Below, piece after piece: positions 45,203-56,578 of a DNA stretch of 64,000 nt. Positions within the stretch are counted from its first letter, which is position 1, and each line of letters begins with the position of its first letter. The translations under genes and the position numbers were made by a program. The stretch covers positions 45,505,771 through 45,569,770 of the forward strand of contig NC_061869.1 in the NCBI RefSeq assembly GCF_907164915.1. Reading direction: 5' to 3'. The stretch comes from Impatiens glandulifera. Its lineage: Eukaryota > Streptophyta > Magnoliopsida > Ericales > Balsaminaceae. Below the pieces are notes generated by a model that saw only the letters and a list, made by a program, of their open reading frames with translations, did not search any database and was not told the DNA's origin.

Positions 45203-45642
45203 GCTGAAGTCCATTTCGAAACGAATAACTGCGATTTACAGATGGGGCGATACATGGTCAAGCACTGCAACGACAATAATTATCTTCAATCATCTCTCTT
45301 TACATAGTATCTTATATCTTTATTTGTTGATTATGATATAGATTTCTTTATGTTTACAAGTCTAGATAGCTATGTTATTGATCTCTAATTTTATTGTCTA
45401 TAACTCGAGATTATGAAAGTAGAAAAGTATCCATTTTGTTGAAGGTTTCAATTCGAAATAATATAAAATATACAATTACATTTGTTCTATTATTAAGTAT
45501 CTATATTATCAAACTTGAGAAGACATTGGAGAAGATTCGTATGTCTTCTAGAGTGATTGTTACAATTGAGAACCCTCGTGGCATTATTGTTCAATCTGCA
45601 ATTGTTGGTTGTACTCCTGAAACATTTCCTTACATTTCCTAA
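45203..45642 (+). pseudogene. 40S ribosomal protein SA (uS2) fragment
   Basis: Exon-like piece 1, preceded by TTGGCAG, reads AEVHFETNNCDLQMGRY then MVKHCNDNNYL, like the start of RPSA after its first residues. Piece 2 (about 45500-45640) reads YIIKLEKTLEKIR then RVIVTIENPRGIIVQSA, the next part of the same protein. A gap of about 17 residues follows, then IVGCTPETF. A partial duplicate of piece 1 lies at about 45152-45176. Intron-like DNA remains between the pieces, so it was copied at DNA level. Confidence 0.75.
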
Positions 45643-46466
45643 TTAGATTTAGACATAATTCAAGCCACGTCTTCCCATAACTAACCATCAACATACCTGA
45701 CTAATCCCATAACTAACCATGAACATACCTGACTAAACCATAACTAACCATCAATATACAAACAGTTAATAATTTGTTATGGTTGAGATAATGTAAGAAC
45801 ATCAAAATTTGAAAGTTTTATTTTCAGTACAAAATCCAATTATATGGGGAAAAGGATTAGAAATAAGAGTCTAGCGATAACTTAAAGATTGTCACGGTTG
45901 ATATAGACCTATTAGATATGTCAAATAGTTTGAAAACAACATTGAATAGGTCAAATTTGAATATTAGGTATTGTAATACTCTTTTTTGATAGACTTTTTT
46001 TTTTATCATGTTAGAGTTTGGATTTCGAGGAATACGACTCCTTAATATTTCTCATAAGCCTTTGTCTTTTTTTTTAGTGGTTCAAATTTTGTTAGGATGA
46101 GGTTGCTCTCTATGTTTTGCGGGTCTCATTTGTTGATTGACATACATGTGACCGCAGCCATTTGATTGTGCAAATTTGTAGCATTAGTTAGAGCCTTCAA
46201 TATATGTCACATAGTTTGTTCTCCTAATAGTTCGTCAGCAAAACGTAGATAATGTGAAGTAGCGCATTGTGAGTTGTGTTGACTACTTATTTGTTCCAGA
46301 TTTCACTTTGATTAATAATACATTCTAAACATACTTTCAAAGCTCTTTATCACTTTTCTAATTGGAATCAATTTTCTTTTTCCATCATTGTCTGTTCACA
46401 TCAGTTACAATTCTAGTCAAGTGCATAACATTCACATATGCTCAAATATTTATCTACTTTTAACAG

Positions 46467-47706
46467 GTCCTGAATCCACAGTCCATGAGACCAGCAAGGG
46501 AAGGAGATATTCCTGTTAGAGTTAAAAAATCTTACAACCCAAAAGCCCCAGGGTCCCTCATTACCAAAAGAAGAGATATGAACAAGGTTGTTGCATCACA
46601 TCTGACTAAAATACATAGAATAAAGTTGGTTAAGAATGTAGTAATTTATTCCCATTGTAAATACTTGACAGGCATTGTTAACTAGCATTGTCTTGAAACG
46701 AAATGTTACCATGTTGGATATCGTGAGCACCCGAATGCTTGGTCAATATGGCTTTCTTTCCAAGGTAAACAAACTTATTTTTTGGACTTATTTGTTGATA
46801 TATATTTATTTCTTCTTACAGGTATTCTCCATCTTTGAGGATTTGGGCATATCTGTGGATGTTGTAGCAACAAGTGAAGTCAGTATTTCTTTATCTTTAG
46901 ATCCATCAAAGCTCTGGAGCAGAGAATTGATTAAACAGGCAAGCATATGATAATCTTGGTTTATTTTCCAATTATATATTAGATAGATTATTATTATCAT
47001 GTCATAAAGTTAGCCTCCTCAAGGGAAAAAAATCTTGATCTCAAAATTAATTTTTTATTACCATGTCAAATTTGTGTTTGATGCCTAGCCTGTTTGTTTA
47101 TGTGTGGGTCAGATGTCTTATTATATTGTATGATTTTCTTTGGTAAGGAACTTGATCATGTTTTGGACGAGCTTGAAAAGATTGCAGTTGGGAATCTTCT
47201 TCAACATAGATCAATCATATCTCTCATAAGCAATGTCCAGAGAAGCTCACTTATACTAGAGAAGGTTTTCTCATTAATACCAATCAAAATTTAATTACAT
47301 AAAATCTCGATTTTATACCTTTAAAGCTCAAAGTGACCTTTTCTTTGTCTCTGTTTTTTGATAGGCATTTCATGTTCTTCACACCAATGACATTAATGCC
47401 CAGATGATTTCTCAGGGTGCATCCAAGGTATATAATTTTATTTTATTTTTGTCTTTGAATAACATCAAATGAATATTCATCCATCTGTCATATGGAAGGC
47501 TCTTTTTAGGTATTCATGTAAAAAGTTAGTTGATTTTTTGTTTTTTTTTTTTTTGTTGTTGGACATATCAGTTGAACATCTAGTTGATAGTAAACGATAG
47601 TGAAGCAGAGCAGTGCGTGAGGGCTATTCACTCAGCCTTATTTGAGAATGACGACATACCTCAACATGGTTTCGAAACACAATATGAGGAGAAGAACCCG
47701 TGCTGA
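46467..47706 (+). pseudogene. monofunctional aspartate kinase, C-terminal fragment
   Basis: Six exons are readable: 46467-46586 (VLNPQSMRPAREGDIPVRVK), 46672-46764 (LTSIVLKRNVTMLDIVSTR), 46822-46938 (VFSIFEDLGISVDVVATSE), 47148-47264 (ELDHVLDELEKIAVGNLL), 47365-47427 (AFHVLHTNDINAQMISQGAS) and 47572-47706. They encode the last bit of the kinase and the two ACT regulatory domains of plant lysine-sensitive aspartate kinase, the first enzyme of Lys/Thr/Met synthesis. The catalytic N-terminus (KFGGTS part) is missing. A TAG at 47581-47583 interrupts LNI-LIVNDSEAEQC. The third intron has a GC donor (46939). Confidence 0.88.
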
Positions 47707-48130
47707 TATCAATAAACGAGTGTTGATTTGGTTCATCACTCACGATGTGTAACTGTAGCGATAATACAAAATAAGTTATTGAACTGTTAAATGGATAGTC
47801 GTTTGTTTGATATAAACTTCAAGAAAGAGATGTGTAGTATATTTACATAATATTCAGATCGAGTTAGCTTTTTCTAGATAATAAACTCTAGTTTGAGAGT
47901 TTACACTAGAAGAGATCGATTATAATAAGGCTTACTTGGGAGTAGGCATTTAGAATATTTTAAAGATGATTATGAGTTAACAATTCTCATTGTTGATTTA
48001 ATTTCTTAAGTTTTGTAAAATTACCATGTAATAACAACATACATTAATAAAATTATATTATTGATTAAAAATGATAAGATTATGACAAAGCAAAGCAAAG
48101 TGACAAATAATTTTCTTACTTAATGGTAAT
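47707..48130. other. region between aspartate kinase fragment and copy C
   Basis: AT-rich. It contains an 8-bp hairpin TAAACTCT/AGAGTTTA (about 47882-47903) and, at 48060-48130, a segment resembling 19000-19030, that is, the start of the GC-patch repeat into which copy C inserted. Confidence 0.5.
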
Positions 48131-49419
48131 TGTTAGATAAAATTAGAACGGTTCACAGAATTCAACACATAAACCTTCCATGCAGGAACAAGGAACCGGA
48201 CCGGACAAACAAATGAACCGGTTAAGAAGATTAACCGGTCAAGCTATTAAACCGACCAGGAACATTCGGAACATCACCGCACAAAGAAAGGATCGGCTAG
48301 AACTAAAACCGGAAACACCAGACAGCCGATCAGCCACAAGGCAAAGGAATAACCGGAAGCTGTCCGGTTAAACCAATCACACCGAAAGCCATTCGGTTAA
48401 GTCAAATGACCGACCAGCATAAGAAGATACTTTGGGTATCTGTTGAAAACGATACCAAAGGAACAGACTGAACATTGCCATATTCATACAAGTCTGAGGA
48501 CAGTCTGCAGGCTGCAGAAAACCGTCCTACAGGATCTTTCTACTTCGGGATAAATCAGAAAGGAGATCTTCAAAGTACAGACAACTGTTTAACCAACAGT
48601 TACCACATTGAGTAAAAGACAAACCTAGCAGGTTTGTCTTACACACCGGAAGAACAGACTGCCAAGTCTGTGAAATTGACCGCAAGGTCTGAACAATTGA
48701 CCGCCAAGTCTGAATCACTGAACCTCTACTCAGCCAATCAGATTCAAGAAAGTGAAATATGACCGTTGACATATCTCACCTATAAAAAGAGCAGCTGAAG
48801 AAGAGTAAATGCGGGACAAGTGAGATACAGTGAGACACAAGTGAGCATTTAATTTACAAGTGATAAGACTGTGTTCTATCTCTAGAGAAAGCCTAAGTGC
48901 TAAAGTTGAAGTGTGTATTTTACAATTTCGGTGAAAATTGTAAGGGTACTATCGAGCAGGAAATAAGTCTCGATCGGATTGTACTTGTATTCCTTAGTGA
49001 ATATCCTTCTCGCGGTTTCGAGAGGAAGGGGTGACGTAGGAGTTTTATCTCCGAACATCCATAAAATTTGTCTTGTTATTTACTTTCTACCGGTTCTATT
49101 TTCTAACCGACCTGTACTAACTTACCTACACCGCTCTAACCTACTTAACTCTATCCAAACCGAATCACTAGGTTACAAAAACCGACCCATCAATCTTCAA
49201 ACCTATATCATCCAAAACCGGTTCTGCCTATTTCGTGAGTGTGCTGCTTCAACCTGAAACAAACATCTTCCGCGCTTGAACCTAGTTCAAGGGTTTGTGA
49301 CATTTTGTGTAGTATTGAAACCCCGGTATTAATCTCTAACCGGATTAATCACCACCCTTTGAGTGAAACGCGCTAACCGGCCCAACCCCGGTCCCCCAGC
49401 CGCGACCTAGATCCTAACA
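48131..49419 (+). repeat. 5' LTR of copy C
   Basis: TGTTAGATAAAATTAGAACG to GATCCTAACA, 1289 bp. TATA box CTATAAAAAGAG at about 48781-48792. Followed by PBS TGGTATTAGAGC (49421-49432). Confidence 0.95.
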
Positions 49420-49458
49420 ATTGGTATTAGAGCAGTTAGTTTCAATACTCAAGCAAGC

Positions 49459-49701
49459 ATGTCTTTCGATAGGCCACCAATGCTAGAAGGTGATGACTTT
49501 GCCAACTGGAAGGCACGTATGCACCTACAATTAATCACCTTGGAGGATGAGATGAAATCCATTCTAGCCGAAGGACCGATAATCATTGATAAGGACAGAA
49601 AGGAATGGACAGCTGAAGATAGGAGAAGAAATAACCTGGATAACCATGCTAGAAACCAGATCTCCAAAACATTCACAAGACAAAACTCATCCTCTCACTA
49701 A
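49459..49701 (+). pseudogene. truncated gag, copy C
   Basis: The first about 69 residues of Gag (MSFDRPPMLEGDDFANWKAR ...) are intact, then the deletion joins the frame to the ORF1 leader and it ends 12 codons later. The stop (49699-49701) is only 6 bases before the ORF1 ATG, so an LTR-driven transcript would have a short upstream ORF right before ORF1. Confidence 0.9.
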
Positions 49702-49707
49702 GACAAA

Positions 49708-50469
49708 ATGTCTCAGTTTCCTAACATCTTTCAAGTCGACTTCCAATCTGCCTTGAGCACCGAACACTATGATGTGTACAAAGTGATCAAATCCCTTGAA
49801 GACACTGGTCTTCGGTACTTCCTAGATGACAAGCATACTATATACTCTGAATCAGTCCTGGAATTTCTTTATAATGCCAGGGTGTTTAGAGGAACTCCTC
49901 ACTTCGATACTCATATCCAATCGAAAATAGGAGGTATAGTCTTTGACTTCACTGAGAATGACTTTGCGAGGTGTTTCAGCCTACCAAAGCAAGGGTTAAC
50001 GGATCTCAATGTTCCGGCCGACTTAAAGGCCGAGATTTCCCTCACCTTCGCACGATCTAACCAACCGGTCGATGACCATGGTACGAAATCACTCTTGAGA
50101 GCTGAATATCAGCTCCTCAATGACGTGATAGGTCGAAGCATCTTAGGGAGAGATGTAACGAACACCTACTGTACCGCGACATTCAACATGATGGCTGCTA
50201 TCACCACCGGTACACCGGTTAATATGTCAAAGGTAATGTTCGACGTCCTAATCTGGATGATTGGCGTTCGAACAGTCGGCATCGTTCCCCAACTGAGCTG
50301 CCTGCTTGTTGAGCTTGGAGTTCCGACCTGTCCAGGCAAAGGTCCGAACCAGGCTCAAGTGCTAACCAAGGAAATAACCGACTCGTTCTATGAGCGGTTT
50401 GAAAGGGCTTGGAGGAGGAGGAACCGCCGCAACAACCCCAACGGTGTCGTCAACTCCAACGGACACTAA
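49708..50469 (+). CDS. accessory ORF1, copy C (intact)
   Basis: Intact 253-codon frame and the only undamaged ORF1 in the window. MSQFPNIFQVDFQS start; EDTGLRYFLDD, SVLEFLYNARVFRG, GGIVFDFTENDF, RCFSLPKQGLTDL, EYQLLNDVIGRSI, TATFNMMAAI, VMFDVLIWM, ELGVPTCPG, ITDSFYERFERAWRRR. The C-terminus is Arg/Asn-rich. Its own TATA region is lost in the deletion, so expression would depend on the LTR promoter. Function unknown. Confidence 0.87.
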   Translation: MSQFPNIFQVDFQSALSTEHYDVYKVIKSLEDTGLRYFLDDKHTIYSESVLEFLYNARVFRGTPHFDTHIQSKIGGIVFDFTENDFARCFSLPKQGLTDLNVPADLKAEISLTFARSNQPVDDHGTKSLLRAEYQLLNDVIGRSILGRDVTNTYCTATFNMMAAITTGTPVNMSKVMFDVLIWMIGVRTVGIVPQLSCLLVELGVPTCPGKGPNQAQVLTKEITDSFYERFERAWRRRNRRNNPNGVVNSNGH

Positions 50470-50870
50470 GTTACTCCTTCCTACACCCGATCATTTTGCT
50501 GCATGCACCGGGTGTATCTTTGTTCAACATCCCTATGATCATTTCGGTTTTATCCATGTCTTCTTCGGTTTTATTTATGTTTTCCTCGGTTTTATTTGTG
50601 TTCTTCGGCCTTATCTATGTTATCCTCGGTTTCTTTTGATTACTTTCCAGTGTGTTGGTGCATTAATGAAAAAGTAATATTTAATTAATGAGGTAACCCC
50701 CAACTACATAAGTAATCAATACCCAACTAACTTGGTTACTTTTCAACTAACACCTACCTCGAGCTCCGCAATCAGCCTCTTCCCAATGAACCTTGGAAAC
50801 ATAAAGATTCTCTTCTCCAATGAGACAAAACTGACATTCAATGCTAATACTTTCCCTCCAGAACCGGATC

Positions 50871-50878
50871 TATATAAA
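50871..50878 (+). promoter_or_regulatory. TATA box of ORF2, copy C
   Basis: TATATAAA, 77 bp before the ORF2 ATG at 50948. Confidence 0.7.
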
Positions 50879-50947
50879 GAGACCTTTCCTAATCAAATTA
50901 AAACATCTCAAATCTTAAACTCTCTCTCTAGTAGCAAACTTAGAATC

Positions 50948-51649
50948 ATGCCGAGCAGAACTTTAGGAAATTTCTTGAGCATCAACTTCGATTCATGTAT
51001 GGAACATTGGGACGGAGAAACAAATGAGATCATGTTTGAATCTCTCATTGACACCGGCCTTCGAACCTTTCTCGAAGAATCCGGTCCCATACTTATTGAG
51101 GATGTGAAGGCGTTCTTCAGAAGCGCTTGCATCAGAGGTAACTATATCGTCTCTACAGTGAGAGATCACACCTTCTGGCTGGATGAAGCCGAATTTGCCC
51201 ACTTCTTCAACTTGCCCACAAAAGGGTTTTCTAACTTTCCAACCCAGGTGGGGAGTGCGGCAACCGATCACGCACTGTTCTTCTCTGGAACCGATGTTCC
51301 GGTGGAAAACTATGGGTTAAAAACCCGCATTGCTCATCACATTCAACTCCTTTTTGAGATTGTAACCCGCTCTATCATCTGTCAATCCCCAAATCAGCGT
51401 TACTCCAAGAAAACATACGACATGATGACCCATATTATAAGCAACACGACCATCAACTAGTCAACGGTCATTTTTCAGAACCTGAAAAACATGGTGCTAA
51501 CCAAGAAAGGTCTCGGTTATGCTCCCCACATCAGTAGGATCATTCTCAAGTACCGGCCAGAATTTGGACCGGGCACACCGGCATCTCCCTCGAACATTCT
51601 TGACATGGATGGGGTGGAAGAAAGGTTTTCTAAAGTGGTTATTACATAA
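50948..51649 (+). pseudogene. accessory ORF2, copy C (one nonsense codon)
   Basis: MPSRTLGNFLSINFDS start. Same landmarks as copy B (IDTGLRTFL, EDVKAFFRSACIRG, FFNLPTKGFSNF, PVENYGLKTR, RSIICQSPNQRYS). A TAG at 51458-51460 replaces the conserved Trp of INWSTV (TGG to TAG). The frame continues LGYAPHISRIIL and GPGTPASPSNIL to the stop at 51647-51649. The ATG is chosen by alignment; an upstream in-frame extension from 50732 is not conserved. Confidence 0.85.
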
Positions 51650-52164
51650 GTTAAATCTTTCCATCTTATGTATGTCTATTTTCACACCGATCCACTCTTC
51701 GGTTTCTATTCTGTAATGTCTCTTCAATATAATTCTATTTCAGTCTAAATAACCGGGTCATCTTAAAAATTTGAATATCCATCTAAGTAACCGGTTAACA
51801 TTGTCAAATAACCGCGCTCTTATCCGATCTCAAGAAAAACCGTTTAAACTCAAAAGATTGCAAAAATTCTGCTTATTTAAATAAATAACCGGCTAACTTT
51901 CGATAAGCAAACTCTCCGGTTGAATTAAGAAAACCGCAGCATCAAACGGTTTCAAAGGAGGAATTACGTCATCAAAGTCAAAATCGAAAATGTTGGAGGG
52001 ATATTTCCCGCCCAAAGAGCTTTCGTTCAAAATTTCCGCTCATTGATTTGGCGCCCGTAGTTTGCCGCCTTTTTGGCTTCCCGCCGACGGTTTGCCGCCT
52101 CTTTGGCTTGGAGGGAAAACACCCTCCAAGAGTTGATGGGACGGTTAGGTTTCCAAACCGCGCC
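51650..52164 (+). other. ORF2 to ORF3 spacer, copy C
   Basis: Non-coding, with the TTTCCCGCCC / GTTTGCCGCC series (about 52000-52110) shared with the other copies and AACCGGTT-type motifs. Confidence 0.5.
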
Positions 52165-52172
52165 TATATAAG
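52165..52172 (+). promoter_or_regulatory. TATA box of ORF3, copy C
   Basis: TATATAAG, 122 bp before the ATG at 52287, followed by CTCTTACGCGAAA as in the other copies. Confidence 0.7.
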
Positions 52173-52286
52173 GAGTCCTTGGATATTTCATTTCACTCTT
52201 ACGCGAAACAACTTTCTCTCTCTAAATTCTCAAACTCTCTCTCAGCGGTTATTCTCTAGTTTCCCAAATCCCCTCAATCATCTAAA

Positions 52287-54857
52287 ATGGGTCGTGCCTC
52301 AGCCTTGTTCAAACACATCATTCAGGTGGATTTCGAGGAAATCCGACAAAAGTGCACGCCTGCGGCAAAGGAAGTTATTAAGCGGATAACCGAAGCCGGA
52401 CTTGAGTATTTTCTGGGCGGTCCCTTTGTTATATACAGAGAAGCGGTTGAAGAATTCTTCAAAACCGCAACTCTTTATGGTGACAAGATAACCTTAACTG
52501 TTAGCGGTACTGAATTCGAGATAACCGAAGAATCGGTTGCAGAGATTCTACGTCTTCCAACAAGTGGCCGCAATGCTTTATTAGATCTAGAACCAGCAAC
52601 ATTCGAGGCGGCCTGCCAGATTCTCTCTGCAAATGCATAACCGGTGAAAGTATCCGGTAAGAAAGCGACACTACGACCGGAGTACATACCGCTTTGTGAC
52701 ATCTTCACAAAGTCGGTTCAGGCGAGAGGTGGAAACTACGACAGCCTTACCAAGGCCAAGATCGAGATGCTCGTTGGTTTGCTGGAAGGTACGAAAGTCA
52801 ACTGGGCGAAAGAAATATTCCACAACCTGAAAGACATGGTGAAACCGGACTCCGCACGGTCATGGGATATGCCATTCCCCTTGGAAAAATCATGCTCCAC
52901 CACAACATCAACACCGGTCCTGGTGTTATTCTCCCATCGAGAAGGTTAATAAAATTCAAACAATTCCTGGAGAGGAAGCAGCCAGCCCCCGGCTCCACAG
53001 GTGGCCGAAATAAGAAATCCGCCAAGAAACCGGCCCCGACAAAAGAAAAGTCCGGAAGCAAGGGCAAGGAGAAGATAGTATTCACAGAACCGCCCTCGCA
53101 AACAAGAGATGAGGAAGAATTGGCTTCAACGTCTGACGGAACCGATTCACAGAAAACCGATGAAGAAGGACCGAATGGTGAAGAACATTCGGGTACAAGT
53201 CCCAACAATACCGGTGCGGCCGGTAGCCCTGAGAACACTGATGGCGGTGCAGACGATCGAGAGGAGGAGGAGGCTACCCCTGACAATGACCAAAGGATAG
53301 CCGCGACCATTGTCCGAAATATCTTGGAGGAAATTGAACTGCGAGTTCAAGCGGTTGGCGCATTATACCGGGAATGGCACGGGTACCGATACGACAAACT
53401 TTTCAAACACATGCTACCGGGCCTAACCGACGAACAATGTTTCAGAAGGTTGAAAGAGATAGAGGAAACCGTTCTAAGACTCACAAACGCCGAAACTCTT
53501 CACGAAGCCATGGACCGATGCGCCATCGTGAGACCGCGTGCTCGGCTACAAAAGCTAACCGTACGTATCCGGAAGCTGAAAGAAAGGTACGTTGCGGGAA
53601 CACTGAAGGCTAACCTACAGCTCTTGGTGTTAGAAAAACTTGAGATAGCGAAAGGAGAATTCGCTGAAGAATTGATCGGCTTGAAGCGGTGTTCAGACAA
53701 CGAGAAAAACCGCACTCACCAGCTCCTAAGACCAGTAACGGTCAGAACCGAAGTGAAACGCCTCCTCTAGCGGATCCGGCCATAAACGAGACCGACGAAA
53801 GGATAGAAACTCCTTTCACCGGGCAAGATGAAACTACTTAACCTGGGATTTCCGAACCGGGCGTCACAGAAGAAAAGGTCAGGTCCTTTATTCAAGAGTT
53901 TGCAGATTCAACGGTTCACCCATTGGAGACGAAAGTCAAGAAAGCCTTGCGCCAAACACTCCTGCTCGCCGAAAAGACAAGGGATAATCTCGTACAGGTA
54001 GAGGAACGAATCACAAAAATCAAAGCCGACTACCGGGACGACACTATTATGCGCAACGAACATCTTCAACAAACCAAGGCCTTGGAAGAAAAGACCTCAG
54101 GGATAGTGGATGACTTAGATCGGCTTGAAAGGGAAACCGAGCAACGTTTAACAGAGGTCACTAAGGACCTAGTCGGCTCAACACTTGATAGGGTCTCAGA
54201 TCTGGAAAAGAAGAATGCAAGCCTTGAAGACTGCAACGACAAGCTTGAAGCCGATCTTAAGGCGCTAACCGAACAGGTGGCTGAGCTGATAAATGCCAAG
54301 ATCAATGCTGACACAGCGGTTGAGGAAGCAAACGCCCGAGCGGCTATGGAAGTCCAAGATGTGCTGGACGAAGAAGCAAGGATAGCAAAGGAGGCACCGC
54401 GACTTTCTGAAGAGGAAATAGCCGAGCGCGAACGAAATCTAGCAGCTAAAAATTTGGCGCTTGCAAGGTCTATTGCAGCTCAAGCACGAGAGGATGTAGA
54501 GCAGCTAAATAATGAAAGACAGAGACTTGATGAATTTGCAACCGCTCACAAAAAGAAAAAGGCATCTTCCTCCTCTTCGGCTCCGGTGAAACGAAAACGG
54601 AAAGTTTCGGCAAGAAAGATGTTGGAGAGGATCACCGAAACAAATGTCGATACTCCACCAGACCCACCGCAATCCGAGGATGAAGATGAAGAGCATCTGA
54701 CGGAGCGTTCTACAAGACAGCGAGTTCTACAAGCGGTTCCAATCAGCACGGGCAGTCAACCGCGAGCTGAAGGTTCATCCTCAGGACCGGACCGACCGGA
54801 TAAGGAAAACCGACCAAGGATATGATGGACGGCTTCAGATTCTCCGACTCAGAATAG
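52287..54857 (+). pseudogene. accessory ORF3, copy C (stops and frameshifts)
   Basis: About 857 codons. Shared domain 52287 to about 52910 with a TAA at 52638-52640. One G is missing in the GGGG of SWGYA near 52861, shifting the frame. The acidic and helical part runs 52862-53770. A second shift near 53740 and a TAA near 53839 lead into the coiled-coil part (to 54825), with basic cluster VKRKRKVS near 54590-54605. A last shift separates it from the conserved C-terminal FSDSE stop at 54855-54857. The layout is the same as copy B. Confidence 0.83.
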
Positions 54858-55005
54858 GGGCTCACTTCTCTTAAATTATGTTTATTTCGGTGTTTATATA
54901 ATATTTTCCCTTTTTCGGTTATTTCGTTATCTATATAAAGCTATTTTTGAAACCGGCCTATACTTACATCTCTACATGGTTTTGATAATTTTAAATAAAA
55001 TAATC

Positions 55006-55171
55006 AAAAAGGGAGAAATTGATAAGATAAAAGAGATAATAATCTTTCAAAATTTTTCGAAAAATTCTCCCAAGTTAGTTTCAAAAATCCGGTCAAATAA
55101 AGAACCGGCCTACGTTTGCAAACTTACATAGTTTTGATAATTTTAAATAAAATAATCAAAAAGGGAGAAAT
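55006..55171 (+). other. polypurine tract doublet, copy C
   Basis: AAAAAGGGAGAAAT at 55158-55171 (next to the LTR) and at 55006-55019, 152 bp apart, the upstream one again followed by TGATAAGATAAAA. Confidence 0.88.
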
Positions 55172-56461
55172 TGTTAGATAAAATTAGAACGGTTCACAAA
55201 ACTTAACACATAAACCTTCCATGCAGGAACAAGGAACCGGACCGGACAAACAAATGAACCAGTTAAGAAGATTAACCGGTCAAGCTATTAAACCGACCAG
55301 GAACATTCGGAACATCACCGCACAAAGAAAGAATCGGCCAGAACTAAAAACCGGAAACACCAGACAGCCGATCAGCCACAAGGCAAAGGAATAACCGGAA
55401 GCTGTCCGGTTAAACCAATCACACCGAAAGCCATTCGATTCAGTCAAATGACCGACCAGCATAAGAAGATACTTTGGGTATCTGTTGAGAACGATACCAA
55501 AGGAACAGACTGAAAATTGCCATATTCATACAAGTCTGAGGACAGTCTGCAGGCTGCAGAAAACCGTCCTACAGGATCTTTCTACTTTGGGATAAATCAG
55601 AAAGGAGATCTTTCAAGTACAGACAACTGTCTAACCATTAGTTACCACATTGAGTAAAAGACAAACCTAGCAGGTTTGTCTTACACACTGGAAGAACAGA
55701 CTGCCAAGTCTGTGAAATTGACCGCCAGGTCTGAACAATTGACCGCCAGGTCTGAATCACTGAACCTCTGCTCAGCCAATCAGATTCAAGAAAGTGAAAT
55801 ATGACCGTTGGCATATCTCACGTATAAAAGGAGCAGCTGAAGAAGAGTAAATGCGGGACAAGTGAGATACAATGAGACACAAGTGAGCATTTAATTTACA
55901 AGTGATAAGACTGTGTTCTATCTCTAGAGAAAGCCTAAGTGCTAAAGTTGAAGTGTGTATTTTACAATTTCGGTGAAAATTGTAAGGGTACTATCGAGCA
56001 GGAAATAAGTCTCGATCGGATTGTACTTGTATTCCTTAGTGAATATCCTTCTCGCAGTTTCGAGAGGAAGGGGTGACGTAGGAGTTTTATCTCCGAACAT
56101 CCATAAAATCTGTATTGTTATTTACTTTCTGCCGGTTCTATTTTCTAACCGACCTGTACTAACTTACATACACCGCTCTAACCTACTTAACTCTATCCAA
56201 ACCGAATCACCAGGTTACAAAACCCGACCCATCAATCTTCAAACCTATATCATCCAAAACCGGTTCTGCCTATTTCGTGAGTGTGCTGCTTCAACCTGAA
56301 ATAAACCTCTTCCGCGCTTGAACCTAGTTCAAGGGTTTGTGACAGTTTGTGTAGTATTGAAACCCCGGTGTTAATCTCTAACCGGATTAATCACCACCCT
56401 TTGAGTGAAACGCGTTAACCGGCCCAAACCCGGTCCCCCAACCGCGACCTAGATCCTAATA
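55172..56461 (+). repeat. 3' LTR of copy C
   Basis: 1290 bp. About 39 differences from the 5' LTR. It ends GATCCTAATA: the terminal CA is mutated to TA. TATA region CGTATAAAAGG at about 55821-55831. Confidence 0.93.
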
Positions 56462-56466
56462 GTAAT

Positions 56467-56578
56467 CATATGTAAGAAATGAATCAATGTTTATATATAA
56501 AAAATAAAAATTGAAAAATATCAAAAATATCAAAACATAAAAATATTCATGGTTGAAACGTACACATTCCAATCAAAC
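56467..56578. other. right part of the GC-patch repeat split by copy C
   Basis: Closely resembles 19502-19610 (AAAAATAAAAATTGAAAAATATCAAAAA pattern). It continues the repeat seen at 48060-48130 on the other side of copy C. Confidence 0.7.

Larger units (their letters stand above)
48131..56461 (+). mobile_element. Ty1/copia element copy C, gag-pol deleted, accessory ORFs kept
   Basis: LTRs of about 1290 bp are flanked by GTAAT (48126-48130 and 56462-56466). About 5.3 kb of gag-pol is missing compared with an uninterrupted copy B: sequence runs from gag codon about 69 straight into the ORF1 leader (junction about 49668-49672). PBS, all three accessory genes, PPT and both LTRs remain. LTRs differ at about 39 positions by eye (about 3%). 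The last two bases of the 3' LTR are TA, not CA. It could only move with proteins supplied by another element. Confidence 0.93.

Noticed and set aside
47882..47920. Helitron 3' end: 8-bp hairpin then CACTAG downstream of the aspartate kinase fragment
   Set aside because: The CTAG is only a few bases from the stem and is followed by A, not the T expected at a Helitron target; no matching 5' end was found.
39542..52640. Programmed stop readthrough in ORF3 (stops in B at 39542 and C at 52638 lie within a few codons in alignment)
   Set aside because: The two stops are at different aligned positions, copy A has none, and other disabling changes are spread over both genes. Independent decay is simpler.
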